Shown: positions 33,207 to 41,761 of the stretch, in pieces
Layout of the letters: the number at the start of each line of letters is the position of its first letter
Position numbering within the stretch: position 1 is the stretch's first letter
DNA from: an uncultured Bacteroidales bacterium
GTDB lineage: Bacteria > Bacteroidota > Bacteroidia > Bacteroidales > SZUA-534
Length of the DNA: 64,000 nt
Assembly (NCBI GenBank): GCA_902790595.1
Contig: CADASL010000010.1
Coordinates: forward strand, 62,001-126,000
Direction of reading: 5' to 3'
Position numbers and translations under genes: made by a program
The notes under the pieces: model-generated
What the model was told of the DNA's origin: nothing
The model's input: only the letters and a program-made list of their open reading frames with translations
Database searches by the model: none

Positions 33207-33443
33207 ATGTCTGACGTTGCAGCAAGAGTAAAAGCAATCATTGTTGACAAATTAGGTGTTGACGAGAACGAGGTTACCCCAGAGGCAAGCTTCACTAACG
33301 ATTTGGGTGCCGATTCACTTGACACAGTTGAGTTGATTATGGAATTCGAGAAAGAATTCAACGTTGCAATCCCCGATGACTTGGCCGACAAAATCACCAC
33401 TGTAGGTGACGCTATCGCCCACATCGAGAAAAATATGAAGTAA
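33207..33443 (+). CDS. acpP: Acyl carrier protein
   Basis: A 78-residue ACP with the phosphopantetheine attachment motif [12 protein letters not shown], whose Ser carries the prosthetic group. It carries growing acyl chains in type II fatty-acid synthesis. Followed 36 bp later by fabF in the usual order acpP-fabF-rnc. Confidence 0.97.
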   Translation: MSDVAARVKAIIVDKLGVDENEVTPEASFTNDLGADSLDTVELIMEFEKEFNVAIPDDLADKITTVGDAIAHIEKNMK

Positions 33444-33479
33444 CATTTCTTTTATAAAGTTGGGTTTTAAATTTAGATT

Positions 33480-34724
33480 ATGGAGCTGAAGAGAGTAGTA
33501 GTGACGGGCATTGGCACAATCAATCCGTTGGGCCACAATCTTAAGGAGACTTGGGAAAATGCAGTGAACGGCGTTAGTGGCAGTGACCTGATTACTCATT
33601 TCGACGCGTCTAAATTTAAAACCCAATTTGCCTGTGAGGTCAAAAACTTTGACGCCAACAACTATTTTGACCGCAAAGAGGCACGCAAGATGGACTTGTT
33701 TGCGCAATTCGCAATGGTTGCCGCAACCGAGGCCGTTGAAAATTCAAACATCATCGACAATGTCGATAAAGACGAGGTTGGTGTTATCTGGGGTTCGGGC
33801 ATTGGCGGCCTGAAAACGCTCTTCGACGAGGTTATGGGCTTTGCCGAGGGCGGACAGAATCCACGCTTCAACCCGTTCTTTGTTCCCAAGATGATTGGCG
33901 ATATGGCCGCCGGCCTTATTTCGATGAAATACGGTTTCCGTGGTCCGAACTTCGGTACCGTATCGGCCTGCGCATCATCAACCAACGCTCTGATTGAGGC
34001 TTTCAACTACATTCGTGTGGGCAAGGCCGTAGCCGTTGTCACCGGCGGTTCAGAGTCAACAATCAACCAGGCCGGCATAGGCGGTTTCAACTCAATGCAG
34101 GCTCTCTCGACCAACAACGCCGAGTACAAGACTGCTTCGCGCCCGTTCTGCAAAACCCGCGACGGATTTGTGATGGGCGAAGGCGGCGCTGCCATTGTTC
34201 TTGAGGAGTATGAGCACGCCGTTAAACGCGGTGCCACAATCTACGCCGAAATGGTTGGAGGCGGAGCTTCGGCTGATGCCTACCATATCACCGCCACCCA
34301 CCCCGAGGGCGAAGGCGCAATGCTCTGTATGAAACGCGCCCTGCGTGACGCAGAAATGTCGCCAGAGGACATCGACTACATCAACGTTCACGGAACATCG
34401 ACTCCGGTGGGCGATATTCCGGAACTGAAAGCCATTGGCAAAGTCTTCGGTGAGCACGCCTACAATCTGAACATCAGCTCAACAAAATCGATGACCGGCC
34501 ATATGCTCGGCGCTGCCGGCGCAATGGAGGCCACCTTCTGCATTATGGCGCTGAAAGAGGGAATCATTCCGCCAACCATCAACCACAAAGAGTGGGATCC
34601 GCAGATTGACGAGAAGCTGAACCTGACCTTGCACAAGGCGCAGAAACGCGAAATCAAGGCGGCTTTGAGCAACACATTCGGCTTCGGCGGCCACAACGCA
34701 TCGGTGATTTTCAAGAAAATCTGA
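33480..34724 (+). CDS. fabF: Beta-ketoacyl-ACP synthase II
   Basis: A 414-residue KAS II with the Cys-His-His triad: VSACASSTN (Cys164), VHGTSTPVGD and STKSMTGHMLGAAGAMEA. It condenses malonyl-ACP with acyl-ACP to extend fatty acids, using the ACP encoded just upstream. The stop codon is 4 bp before the rnc start. Confidence 0.97.
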   Translation: MELKRVVVTGIGTINPLGHNLKETWENAVNGVSGSDLITHFDASKFKTQFACEVKNFDANNYFDRKEARKMDLFAQFAMVAATEAVENSNIIDNVDKDEVGVIWGSGIGGLKTLFDEVMGFAEGGQNPRFNPFFVPKMIGDMAAGLISMKYGFRGPNFGTVSACASSTNALIEAFNYIRVGKAVAVVTGGSESTINQAGIGGFNSMQALSTNNAEYKTASRPFCKTRDGFVMGEGGAAIVLEEYEHAVKRGATIYAEMVGGGASADAYHITATHPEGEGAMLCMKRALRDAEMSPEDIDYINVHGTSTPVGDIPELKAIGKVFGEHAYNLNISSTKSMTGHMLGAAGAMEATFCIMALKEGIIPPTINHKEWDPQIDEKLNLTLHKAQKREIKAALSNTFGFGGHNASVIFKKI

Positions 34725-34728
34725 TGTT

Positions 34729-35454
34729 TTGAGAATCAGATTCCTTTCGTTTTACGCAAAACGGCTGTTCAGCACCGACAAGCAGTTTCTCTCTGAACTG
34801 CATCGAATCACAAAGCTTTATCCGCAAAACGAGAAGCTGTACAAATTGGCTTTTGTGCACAAGTCGGCGTCGTTGAAAATGCCCGACGGCACCCACATCA
34901 ACAACGAGAGGCTTGAGTTTCTGGGCGATGCCATTCTCGACGCGACGGTGGCTGAGTATCTCTACCGCAAATTCCCCGACAAACCCGAAGGATTCCTGTC
35001 GCAGACACGCTCAAAGATTGTCAACGGCGAGTCGCTGGCACAATTGACGCAGTCGCTCGGGCTCGACAAGTTCATTGTGTCGCACGCTTTCCATTTCGAC
35101 ACCAACAAGAACATTCTTGAAGACGCGTTTGAGGCGTTTATCGGCGCTCTCTATCTCGACCAAGGCTACCGCGCGGTGCGGAAATTCGTTGAGAAGAGAC
35201 TGATTGCCAAATACATCGACTTTGACACCGTGCTGAAAACCGACACCAACTACAAAAGCCGCCTGCTTGAGTGGGCGCAGCAGAAAAAAGTTGAGGTTGC
35301 GTTCGAAACCAGCGCCGTCGACGACGAGTCGCGCACGCCGCATTTTTTGTCGGAAATATTGGTTGATGGCAGCAAAACCGCTGAAGGCCACGGATTTACA
35401 AAGAAAGATGCCGAGCAGGATGCCGCCAGGATTGCACTCGAGGTTTTGTCGTAA
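34729..35454 (+). CDS. rnc: Ribonuclease III
   Basis: A 241-residue RNase III: catalytic signature ERLEFLGDAILDATVAEYLY, the second acidic site EDAFEAFIGALYLDQG, and a C-terminal double-stranded RNA-binding domain (NYKSRLLEWAQQKKVEVAFE to KKDAEQDAARIALE). The only in-frame start that keeps the N-terminal part is TTG at 34729; the ATG at 34724 is immediately closed by TGA. It processes rRNA precursors and structured RNAs. Likely translated by coupling to fabF. Confidence 0.93.
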   Translation: MRIRFLSFYAKRLFSTDKQFLSELHRITKLYPQNEKLYKLAFVHKSASLKMPDGTHINNERLEFLGDAILDATVAEYLYRKFPDKPEGFLSQTRSKIVNGESLAQLTQSLGLDKFIVSHAFHFDTNKNILEDAFEAFIGALYLDQGYRAVRKFVEKRLIAKYIDFDTVLKTDTNYKSRLLEWAQQKKVEVAFETSAVDDESRTPHFLSEILVDGSKTAEGHGFTKKDAEQDAARIALEVLS

Positions 35455-35486
35455 AAAATCAGTACTTTAGCCGAAATTGTTTTCTG

Positions 35487-35906
35487 ATGCAAAGCAAAAT
35501 CAACACCTGCGAACCTGAAGCGATTGCCGCCCTGGCCATTGTGTCGTGCGAGCCGATGTATCGCTTGGCGTGGCTTGTCAATCAGCATTTTGGGTGGGCT
35601 CTTGCCGAGTCGGAACCCATCAATGTTATGAACAAGGACCGTTCGATGATTCAGCAGTTTTTTGCTTTCGTTTGGTGCGATTCAGAAAACGATGCCACAT
35701 ACCGCCTCTTACAGAACAAGGGCTCGCAGGGGCCGTTCGACTCAACTATGAAGGCCGTCGACTACTGGCTGCGCCTTGAGAACGTGCCCGACGTCAGCAA
35801 CATTCTGGCTGAACTGAAGAAAATCAGCGGGATTCAGATGGTGCAGGAAATAAAGCCCACCGATTTGAAAAAAACAAGCCCAGTTTTTAGAAACCCGTTG
35901 CAATAG
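35487..35906 (+). CDS. IPExxxVDY-like small protein
   Basis: A 139-residue protein. FDSTMKAVDYWLRLE (around 82-96) resembles the IPExxxVDY signature of a Bacteroidota family usually encoded between rnc and pyruvate kinase, and the gene is directly behind rnc here. It lacks the exact IPE, so it is a divergent member. Cytosolic; function unknown. No pyruvate kinase gene follows; a HAD phosphatase gene does, 11 bp later. Confidence 0.6.
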   Translation: MQSKINTCEPEAIAALAIVSCEPMYRLAWLVNQHFGWALAESEPINVMNKDRSMIQQFFAFVWCDSENDATYRLLQNKGSQGPFDSTMKAVDYWLRLENVPDVSNILAELKKISGIQMVQEIKPTDLKKTSPVFRNPLQ

Positions 35907-35917
35907 AGCACTTTACA

Positions 35918-36532
35918 ATGGTGAGGCTATCAGATTTCGATACAATAATTTTCGATTTCGGCGGTGTTATTCTCGACATCGACCCTGACCTTTCGCGGCG
36001 CCGGTTTGCCGAGATGCTTGGCATTGAGAACGCCCGCAAGCTTGAAGCCGAGCAGTTGCCCCAACTCTACGAGAAAGGTCATATCAGCCGAGCTGAATTT
36101 GTGAGCCGGATAAACCAGATTGCCGGCACACAACTTTCTGCTGACGAAATTCTTGCCGCCTGGAACGCGATGCTGCTCAACTACAAACCGGCACGCATTG
36201 AATGGATTAAGCGCCTGCACGCCACCCACCGTCTGCTGCTTTTGAGCAACACCAACGACTCTCATTTTGAGTATTTTCACAACAAGCTGATTGCCGAATA
36301 TGGCGTCACTTTCTACCAACTGTTCGACCACGTTTATCTGTCGCACGAGATGGGGATGCTGAAACCGTCGCACGAGATTTACGAGATGGTGATTGCCGAG
36401 CAACAACTGAATCTGCAGCGCACACTTTTCATTGAAGACACGGCCCGGAACGTTGCGGGCGCGCAGGAAGTTGGGCTGCAAACATTGCTCATTCCGCGCA
36501 ACGGCGAGTTTTACGAATTTTTCGGGGAGTAG
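35918..36532 (+). CDS. HAD-family phosphatase (YihX-like)
   Basis: A 204-residue HAD subfamily IA hydrolase: motif I DFGGVILDID (nucleophile Asp), motif II LLLLSNTND, motif III Lys in GMLKPSHEIY, motif IV FIEDTARNV. A small cap sits between motifs I and II. The closest known type is YihX, a glucose-1-phosphate phosphatase; the true substrate is uncertain. Confidence 0.85.
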   Translation: MVRLSDFDTIIFDFGGVILDIDPDLSRRRFAEMLGIENARKLEAEQLPQLYEKGHISRAEFVSRINQIAGTQLSADEILAAWNAMLLNYKPARIEWIKRLHATHRLLLLSNTNDSHFEYFHNKLIAEYGVTFYQLFDHVYLSHEMGMLKPSHEIYEMVIAEQQLNLQRTLFIEDTARNVAGAQEVGLQTLLIPRNGEFYEFFGE

Positions 36533-36596
36533 AAACGCCCCGTCCGCTACAATTCACTAATAATTACTATTTTGCACACAAATAAATAGTAACAGT

Positions 36597-39464
36597 ATGC
36601 GATTGCGGACATTGCATTTAATTGCGTGCGCCGGGCTCACGGCTTTGGCTTGCACAAACAGCGGGAGTTTCGAGCGTACAGCCGACGGAGTGATTGTGAA
36701 CATTGGCTGTGGAAGCGAAACAACAGGCAAAGTGGTCAGAATCAAACCGATAAACGAGAATATAATTCGCGTAAGCGCAAGCGCCGAAAACACCATAGGC
36801 CAGCGTAACAGTCTGGTTATCGACCCGAAACTGAATACCGATTTCGACCTATACACAGTGAGTCAAACGTCTGACAGTGTGATTGTTGCGACCGAAAAAG
36901 TAAAGGCTTTCGTGTCGCTGAGAAACGGTGCGGTGCGGTTTGCCGACAACAGCGGTCGAACCCTGCTTGCCGAGCGGCGCGGCGGAGGAAAAAGCTTTGA
37001 GCCGATAACCGTCGATGACAGCCGCGGCTACACCGTGCGCCAGGTTTTTGAGTCGGCCGACGACGATGCCTTCTTCGGTCTGGGTCAGCACCAGAGCGGC
37101 GAGTGGAACTACAAAGACAAGAACGAAGAGCTTTATCAATACAACACCAAAGTGTCGGTGCCGTTTGTGATGTCGAACAAAAACTACGGGCTGCTGTGGG
37201 ACAATTACTCATACTCGCGCTTTGGCGATGCACGGCCGTATGCGCAGCTCACCGACCTGAACCCAACCGGAAACGACGGCTCGGCAGGCCTGACAGCCAC
37301 CTACACAACGGCCCGGGGCGAGGTTTTTGTCACACGCGCCGAGAGCACCATTGACTACGAAAACCTTGAGACGGTGAAGAATTTTCCGGCCGGATTTCCG
37401 TTCGATTTTTCGACCATTACCTGGGAAGGCGCGTTGACAGCACCCGTGAGCGGCGAGTACAAATTCAAACTCTACTACGCCGGCTACACTCAGGTTTTTG
37501 TTGACGGCAAACCGATTGGCGACGAGGTTTGGCGCACCGCCTGGAACCCGAACACACGCAAATTCAGCATTGCAATGGAGGCCGGAAAGCCCGTGCCCGT
37601 CCGCATTGAGTGGCACCCCGATGGCGGCGTGTCATATATCGGACTGAAATTTCTGAGCCCGTTGCCCCAAAGTGAGGAAAATACAATGGCAATATGGTCG
37701 GAAATGGGGCAAATGATTGATTATTACTTTGTTTACGGCCAATCGATGGACAGCATTGTAAGCGGCTACCGGACACTCTCCGGCCGTGCGCCTATTCTGC
37801 CCAAGTGGGCGTGGGGATTTTGGCAGAGCCGTGAACGGTATAAAACTCAGAATGAGATAGTTGGCACACTCAAACAATTTCGCGACAAGCACATTCCTAT
37901 CGACAATATTGTTCTGGACTGGAGCTATTGGGAAGAGGACCAGTGGGGCGCGTTCACGTTTGACCCGGCGCGGTTTGCCGACCCGAAGAAAATGGTTGAC
38001 GACATACACGCAATGCACGGCCACATAATGATTTCGCACTGGCCAAAATACTATATCAACACCGATAACTTCAAGGAGCTGAACAACAAAGGATTTATCT
38101 ACCAGCAGGCCATAACCGACAGCGTAAGAGACTGGATTGGAGCCGGTTACATAGGTTCGTTCTACGACCCATACTCGCAGGAGGCGCGCGATATTTTCTG
38201 GCGGCAGATGAAGGACAATCTGTTCAGCCTTGGCATTGACGCGTGGTGGATGGACGCTTCGGAGCCTGATATTCTGTCGAATGCAAGTATGGAATACCGC
38301 AAAAAACTGTCGGGTCCGACGGCAATCGGGTCTTCAACAGAGTATTTCAACACCTACTCGCTGCCCAATGCGCAAGCCATTTACGAAGGCCAGCGCCACA
38401 CCGACCCCGACAAACGCGTTTTTCTGCTCACACGGTCGGGTTTTTCGGGGCTGCAGCGCTACAGCACAGCCACCTGGAGCGGCGATATTGCCACACGCTG
38501 GGAGGATATGCGGGCGCAGATAACCGCCGGTTTGAACTACTCAGTTACCGGTCTGCCATTCTGGACAATGGATATTGGCGGATTCTGCGTTGAGAAACGC
38601 TATGAGCGCGCTCAACGCTTGTTCGATGCGCAAGGCATTGAGAACGAAGACCTTAAGGAGTGGCGCGAGCTGAACGCGCGATGGCACCAGTTTGGAGCTT
38701 TTGTGCCGCTCTACCGCACCCACGGGCAATTTCCGCTCCGCGAGGTATTCAACATTGCGCCCGAGAATCACCCGGCCTACCAGTCGATTTTGTTCTACCA
38801 CAAACTGCGGTACAGCCTGATGCCTTATATCTACTCGCTTGCCGGACGGATTCATTTCGATGATTACACCTTGATGCGGCCTTTGCCGATGGATTTCGCC
38901 TATGACCATAAAGTGCTAAATGTCAGCGACGAATATATGTTCGGGCCAGGACTGCTTGTCAATCCCGTTTGCCAGTACAAGGCTACAAGCCGCAAAGTTT
39001 ATTTTCCCAAGGGCGCCGGCTGGTACGACATTTACAATGGTGCGTATCTGCAAGGCGGACAAGAAATTACAGTTGACGCGCCATACGAGCGCATACCCGT
39101 TTACGCAAAGGCCGGCTCAATAATTCCGGTTGGGCCCGACATTGAATATACCGGCCAGAAGGAGGCTGAGCCGATAACCTTGGTTGTGTACGCCGGGGCC
39201 GATGCCGTGTTCGACCTTTACAACGACGAGGGCGTGAACTACAACTACGAGAAAGGCGAGTTTGCACGCGTGCGCCTCACTTACACCGATGCTAGCCGCA
39301 CGCTCACCATTGGCACGCGCGAGGGGCAATATTCGGGAATGCCAAAGTCGCAACAGTTTAATATTGTGCTGGTTACAGGCGAGAAGCCCGTTGCGCTCAG
39401 CTACAAAGCCAAAGCCGACAAAACGGTGCGGTATAGTGGCGATGAAATTAAGGTTGAGTTGTAG
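36597..39464 (+). CDS. GH31 glycoside hydrolase (alpha-xylosidase-like) with PA14 insert
   Basis: A 955-residue lipoprotein (signal to ALAC, Cys19). An N-terminal galactose-mutarotase-like domain is interrupted by a PA14-like insert (about 270-350, VSGEYKFKLYYAGYTQVFVD). The GH31 barrel follows: nucleophile Asp553 in WWMDASEPD and acid/base Asp630 in TWSGDIATRW. C-terminal beta domains include a DUF5110-type part. The PA14 insert is seen in xyloglucan-active GH31 alpha-xylosidases such as Bacteroides and Cellvibrio enzymes. It therefore probably trims alpha-linked xylose from oligosaccharides. No SusC/SusD or other polysaccharide-locus genes are adjacent. Confidence 0.9.
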   Translation: MRLRTLHLIACAGLTALACTNSGSFERTADGVIVNIGCGSETTGKVVRIKPINENIIRVSASAENTIGQRNSLVIDPKLNTDFDLYTVSQTSDSVIVATEKVKAFVSLRNGAVRFADNSGRTLLAERRGGGKSFEPITVDDSRGYTVRQVFESADDDAFFGLGQHQSGEWNYKDKNEELYQYNTKVSVPFVMSNKNYGLLWDNYSYSRFGDARPYAQLTDLNPTGNDGSAGLTATYTTARGEVFVTRAESTIDYENLETVKNFPAGFPFDFSTITWEGALTAPVSGEYKFKLYYAGYTQVFVDGKPIGDEVWRTAWNPNTRKFSIAMEAGKPVPVRIEWHPDGGVSYIGLKFLSPLPQSEENTMAIWSEMGQMIDYYFVYGQSMDSIVSGYRTLSGRAPILPKWAWGFWQSRERYKTQNEIVGTLKQFRDKHIPIDNIVLDWSYWEEDQWGAFTFDPARFADPKKMVDDIHAMHGHIMISHWPKYYINTDNFKELNNKGFIYQQAITDSVRDWIGAGYIGSFYDPYSQEARDIFWRQMKDNLFSLGIDAWWMDASEPDILSNASMEYRKKLSGPTAIGSSTEYFNTYSLPNAQAIYEGQRHTDPDKRVFLLTRSGFSGLQRYSTATWSGDIATRWEDMRAQITAGLNYSVTGLPFWTMDIGGFCVEKRYERAQRLFDAQGIENEDLKEWRELNARWHQFGAFVPLYRTHGQFPLREVFNIAPENHPAYQSILFYHKLRYSLMPYIYSLAGRIHFDDYTLMRPLPMDFAYDHKVLNVSDEYMFGPGLLVNPVCQYKATSRKVYFPKGAGWYDIYNGAYLQGGQEITVDAPYERIPVYAKAGSIIPVGPDIEYTGQKEAEPITLVVYAGADAVFDLYNDEGVNYNYEKGEFARVRLTYTDASRTLTIGTREGQYSGMPKSQQFNIVLVTGEKPVALSYKAKADKTVRYSGDEIKVEL

Positions 39465-39469
39465 ATGTT

Positions 39470-40240
39470 TTACTGTAAGTTGAACAGCTTTTCGGCATTT
39501 GCTGTTGTCCGTGCGGCAACCTCTTCAATGCTAATTTGCTTTATATCAGCCAGTTTTTGAGCCACAAATGGCAGAAAGCTGCTCTCGTTGCGTTGTCCGC
39601 GATACGGTACCGGCGCCAGATACGGGCAGTCGGTTTCTAAAATAAGATGCTGAATATCAATCTGTTCGACAACTGTCGGCAAATCCGACTTTTTGAATGT
39701 CAACACACCGCCAATACCGAGCATAAACCCCATATCGATGGCTTGACGCGCCTGCTCAACAGTGCCTGAAAAGCAATGGAAAACTCCACGCAAACGGCTG
39801 TCGGCAAGAGGTTCGAGTGCCGCAATGGTCTTCTCAATGGCGTTGCGGATGTGGATAATCACCGGCAGCCCCAACTCTTTGGCCCAGTGCACCTGCACGG
39901 CAAAAGCATCGAACTGCTCGCGCTCAAATGTTTGGTCCCAATAGAGGTCGATGCCAATCTCGCCAACAGCGCAAAAACCGCCCTTTGCCAGCATTGCCTC
40001 AACCTCGCCTAAAGCAGCCTTGTAATTTCCGTCAACCGATGTGGGATGCAGCCCGGCGCAAGGGAAAAAGTTTTTCGGGTAGGCGGCGGCCAAGTCGAGC
40101 ATCGCTTGGCGCGAAGTGGCGTCGATGTCGGGCAGAATAAGCCTGTTCACTCCGGCCTCAAAGCACCGTTTGACAGCCTCGTCGCGGTCAGCGTCAAACT
40201 CCTCGGCGTAGAGGTGCGAGTGTGTGTCGATGAAGTCCAT
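39470..40240 (-). CDS. tatD: TatD-family metal-dependent hydrolase
   Basis: A 256-residue TIM-barrel amidohydrolase: DTHSHLYAEEF, GEIGIDLYWDQTFEREQF, IIHIRNA, FHCFSG, ETDCPYLAP. TatD/YcfH proteins are Mg2+-dependent 3'-5' exonucleases in DNA repair and turnover. Convergent with the GH31 gene, only 5 bp between stop codons. Confidence 0.92.
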   Translation of the reverse strand: MDFIDTHSHLYAEEFDADRDEAVKRCFEAGVNRLILPDIDATSRQAMLDLAAAYPKNFFPCAGLHPTSVDGNYKAALGEVEAMLAKGGFCAVGEIGIDLYWDQTFEREQFDAFAVQVHWAKELGLPVIIHIRNAIEKTIAALEPLADSRLRGVFHCFSGTVEQARQAIDMGFMLGIGGVLTFKKSDLPTVVEQIDIQHLILETDCPYLAPVPYRGQRNESSFLPFVAQKLADIKQISIEEVAARTTANAEKLFNLQ

Positions 40241-40352
40241 TGTGTTTTGAGTAAAGTGTAAAGAGTAAAGTATAAAGAGTAATGAATCAATTGTTTATGA
40301 ATTGGAAAACCAAACTTTGATTCAATCCTTCAATTATTCAATCCTTCAATCC

Positions 40353-41459
40353 TTACACATTGAAGCGGAAGTGCATAATGTCGCCGTCCTCGGGCTCGTA
40401 GTCCTTGCCTTCGATGCCGATTTTGCCGGCGTCGCGGCAGGCCGATTCCGAGCCAAGCGTCACATAATCGTTGTATTTGATAACCTCAGCGCGGATGAAT
40501 CCTTTCTCAAAATCGGTGTGGATGATGCCGGCGCACTGTGGTGCCTTCATTCCGGCTTTGAATGTCCAAGCGCGGGTTTCGTCGGGGCCGGTGGTGAAAT
40601 ATGTCTTGAGATTCAGCAGTTTGTAGGCGGCTTTGATGAGTTTTGCCACGCCCGGCTCTTCAAGACCAAGGTCGCTAAGGAACATCTGACGCTCGTCGTA
40701 GCTTTCGAGTTCGGCAATGTCGGCCTCAATGGCAGCGCCGATAATGAGCACGTCGGCGTTCTCGCCCTCAACGGCTTTCATCACTTTTTCGGTGTAGGCG
40801 TTTCCGGTTTTCACCGATGCCTCGTCAACGTTGCAGACGTAGAGCACTGGTTTGTCAGTGAGCAGGTTAAGGTCGGTGAGCAGCTCTTTTTTCACGGTGG
40901 CGTCAACCTCAACGGTGCGTGCCGAAAGACCTTTCATCAGCGCCTCGCGGTATTGGGTGAGCAGCTCAAGTTGCTTCTGCGCCTTCTTGTCGTTGCCCAC
41001 CTTGGCGATTTTCTCAACCTTCTGGATTCGGCTCTCAACTGTCTCAAGGTCTTTGAGTTGCAGCTCGGTGTCGATAATTTCCTTGTCGGCAATCGGGTCA
41101 ACCGGAGCGCCGCCCTCGCGAACGATGTTGTTGTTGTCGAAACAGCGCAGAACGTGAATTATGGCGTCGGTCTCGCGGATGTTGGCCAGGAACTTGTTGC
41201 CAAGCCCCTCTCCTTTGCTGGCGCCCTTCACCAGGCCGGCAATGTCAACAATCTCGATGGTTGTTGGGATGATGCGCTTCGGATTGTCGATGGCTGCGAG
41301 CTTGTTCAGTCGCTCGTCGGGCACGGTGATGACGCCCAGGTTAGGCTCGATGGTGCAGAACGGAAAGTTGGCCGCTTGCGCCTTGGCGTTCGACAGACAG
41401 TTGAAAAGTGTTGATTTGCCGACATTTGGCAATCCTACAATACCACATTGAAGTCCCAT
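40353..41459 (-). CDS. ychF: Redox-regulated ATPase YchF (Obg-like)
   Basis: A 368-residue protein with P-loop GLPNVGKST (9-17), G3 DIAGLVKGAS and the altered G4 NVDE of the ATP-preferring Obg relatives. A coiled-coil insert (~130-185) and a C-terminal TGS domain (TYFTTGPDETRAWTF) follow. It binds ribosomes and hydrolyses ATP in translation and stress responses. The -7 box TACTTTTG is at 41492-41485. Confidence 0.95.
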   Translation of the reverse strand: MGLQCGIVGLPNVGKSTLFNCLSNAKAQAANFPFCTIEPNLGVITVPDERLNKLAAIDNPKRIIPTTIEIVDIAGLVKGASKGEGLGNKFLANIRETDAIIHVLRCFDNNNIVREGGAPVDPIADKEIIDTELQLKDLETVESRIQKVEKIAKVGNDKKAQKQLELLTQYREALMKGLSARTVEVDATVKKELLTDLNLLTDKPVLYVCNVDEASVKTGNAYTEKVMKAVEGENADVLIIGAAIEADIAELESYDERQMFLSDLGLEEPGVAKLIKAAYKLLNLKTYFTTGPDETRAWTFKAGMKAPQCAGIIHTDFEKGFIRAEVIKYNDYVTLGSESACRDAGKIGIEGKDYEPEDGDIMHFRFNV

Positions 41460-41484
41460 TTTGTATCGATTTTAAATTCGGCGG

Positions 41485-41492
41485 CAAAAGTA
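41485..41492 (-). promoter_or_regulatory. -7 box TACTTTTG of ychF
   Basis: Minus-strand match to TAnnTTTG, 25 bp before the ATG. The rest of the 300-bp spacer up to 41762 holds two copies of TCCGGCAACGGTYA (about 41568 and 41708) and no gene. Confidence 0.65.
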
Positions 41493-41761
41493 GTAAAATT
41501 TTGTAGGGACGAGGCGCGCCGAAGCTGTTAAAATGTGGTATTGCACCGCGTGCGCACGCCGCCTGAAACAGCGTATCCGGCAACGGTCAGAAAAAACAAC
41601 ATCGGGCCTCAAAAGCGCGAAAAGACAATTTTCAAACAAAATCGAAAAAGAGAGTTTCACATTTGAAAAAAATGTTGATATTTATTTTTTGGTTTGGCGG
41701 CGACTCCGGCAACGGTTAAAAAGTGTCTCCGCCTTTGTGAGTAACGACAAAATAGAAGTTT

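Noticed and set aside
34724..34732. ATG start for rnc directly at the fabF stop
   Set aside because: That ATG is followed by TTT TGA; the coding frame needs the TTG at 34729.
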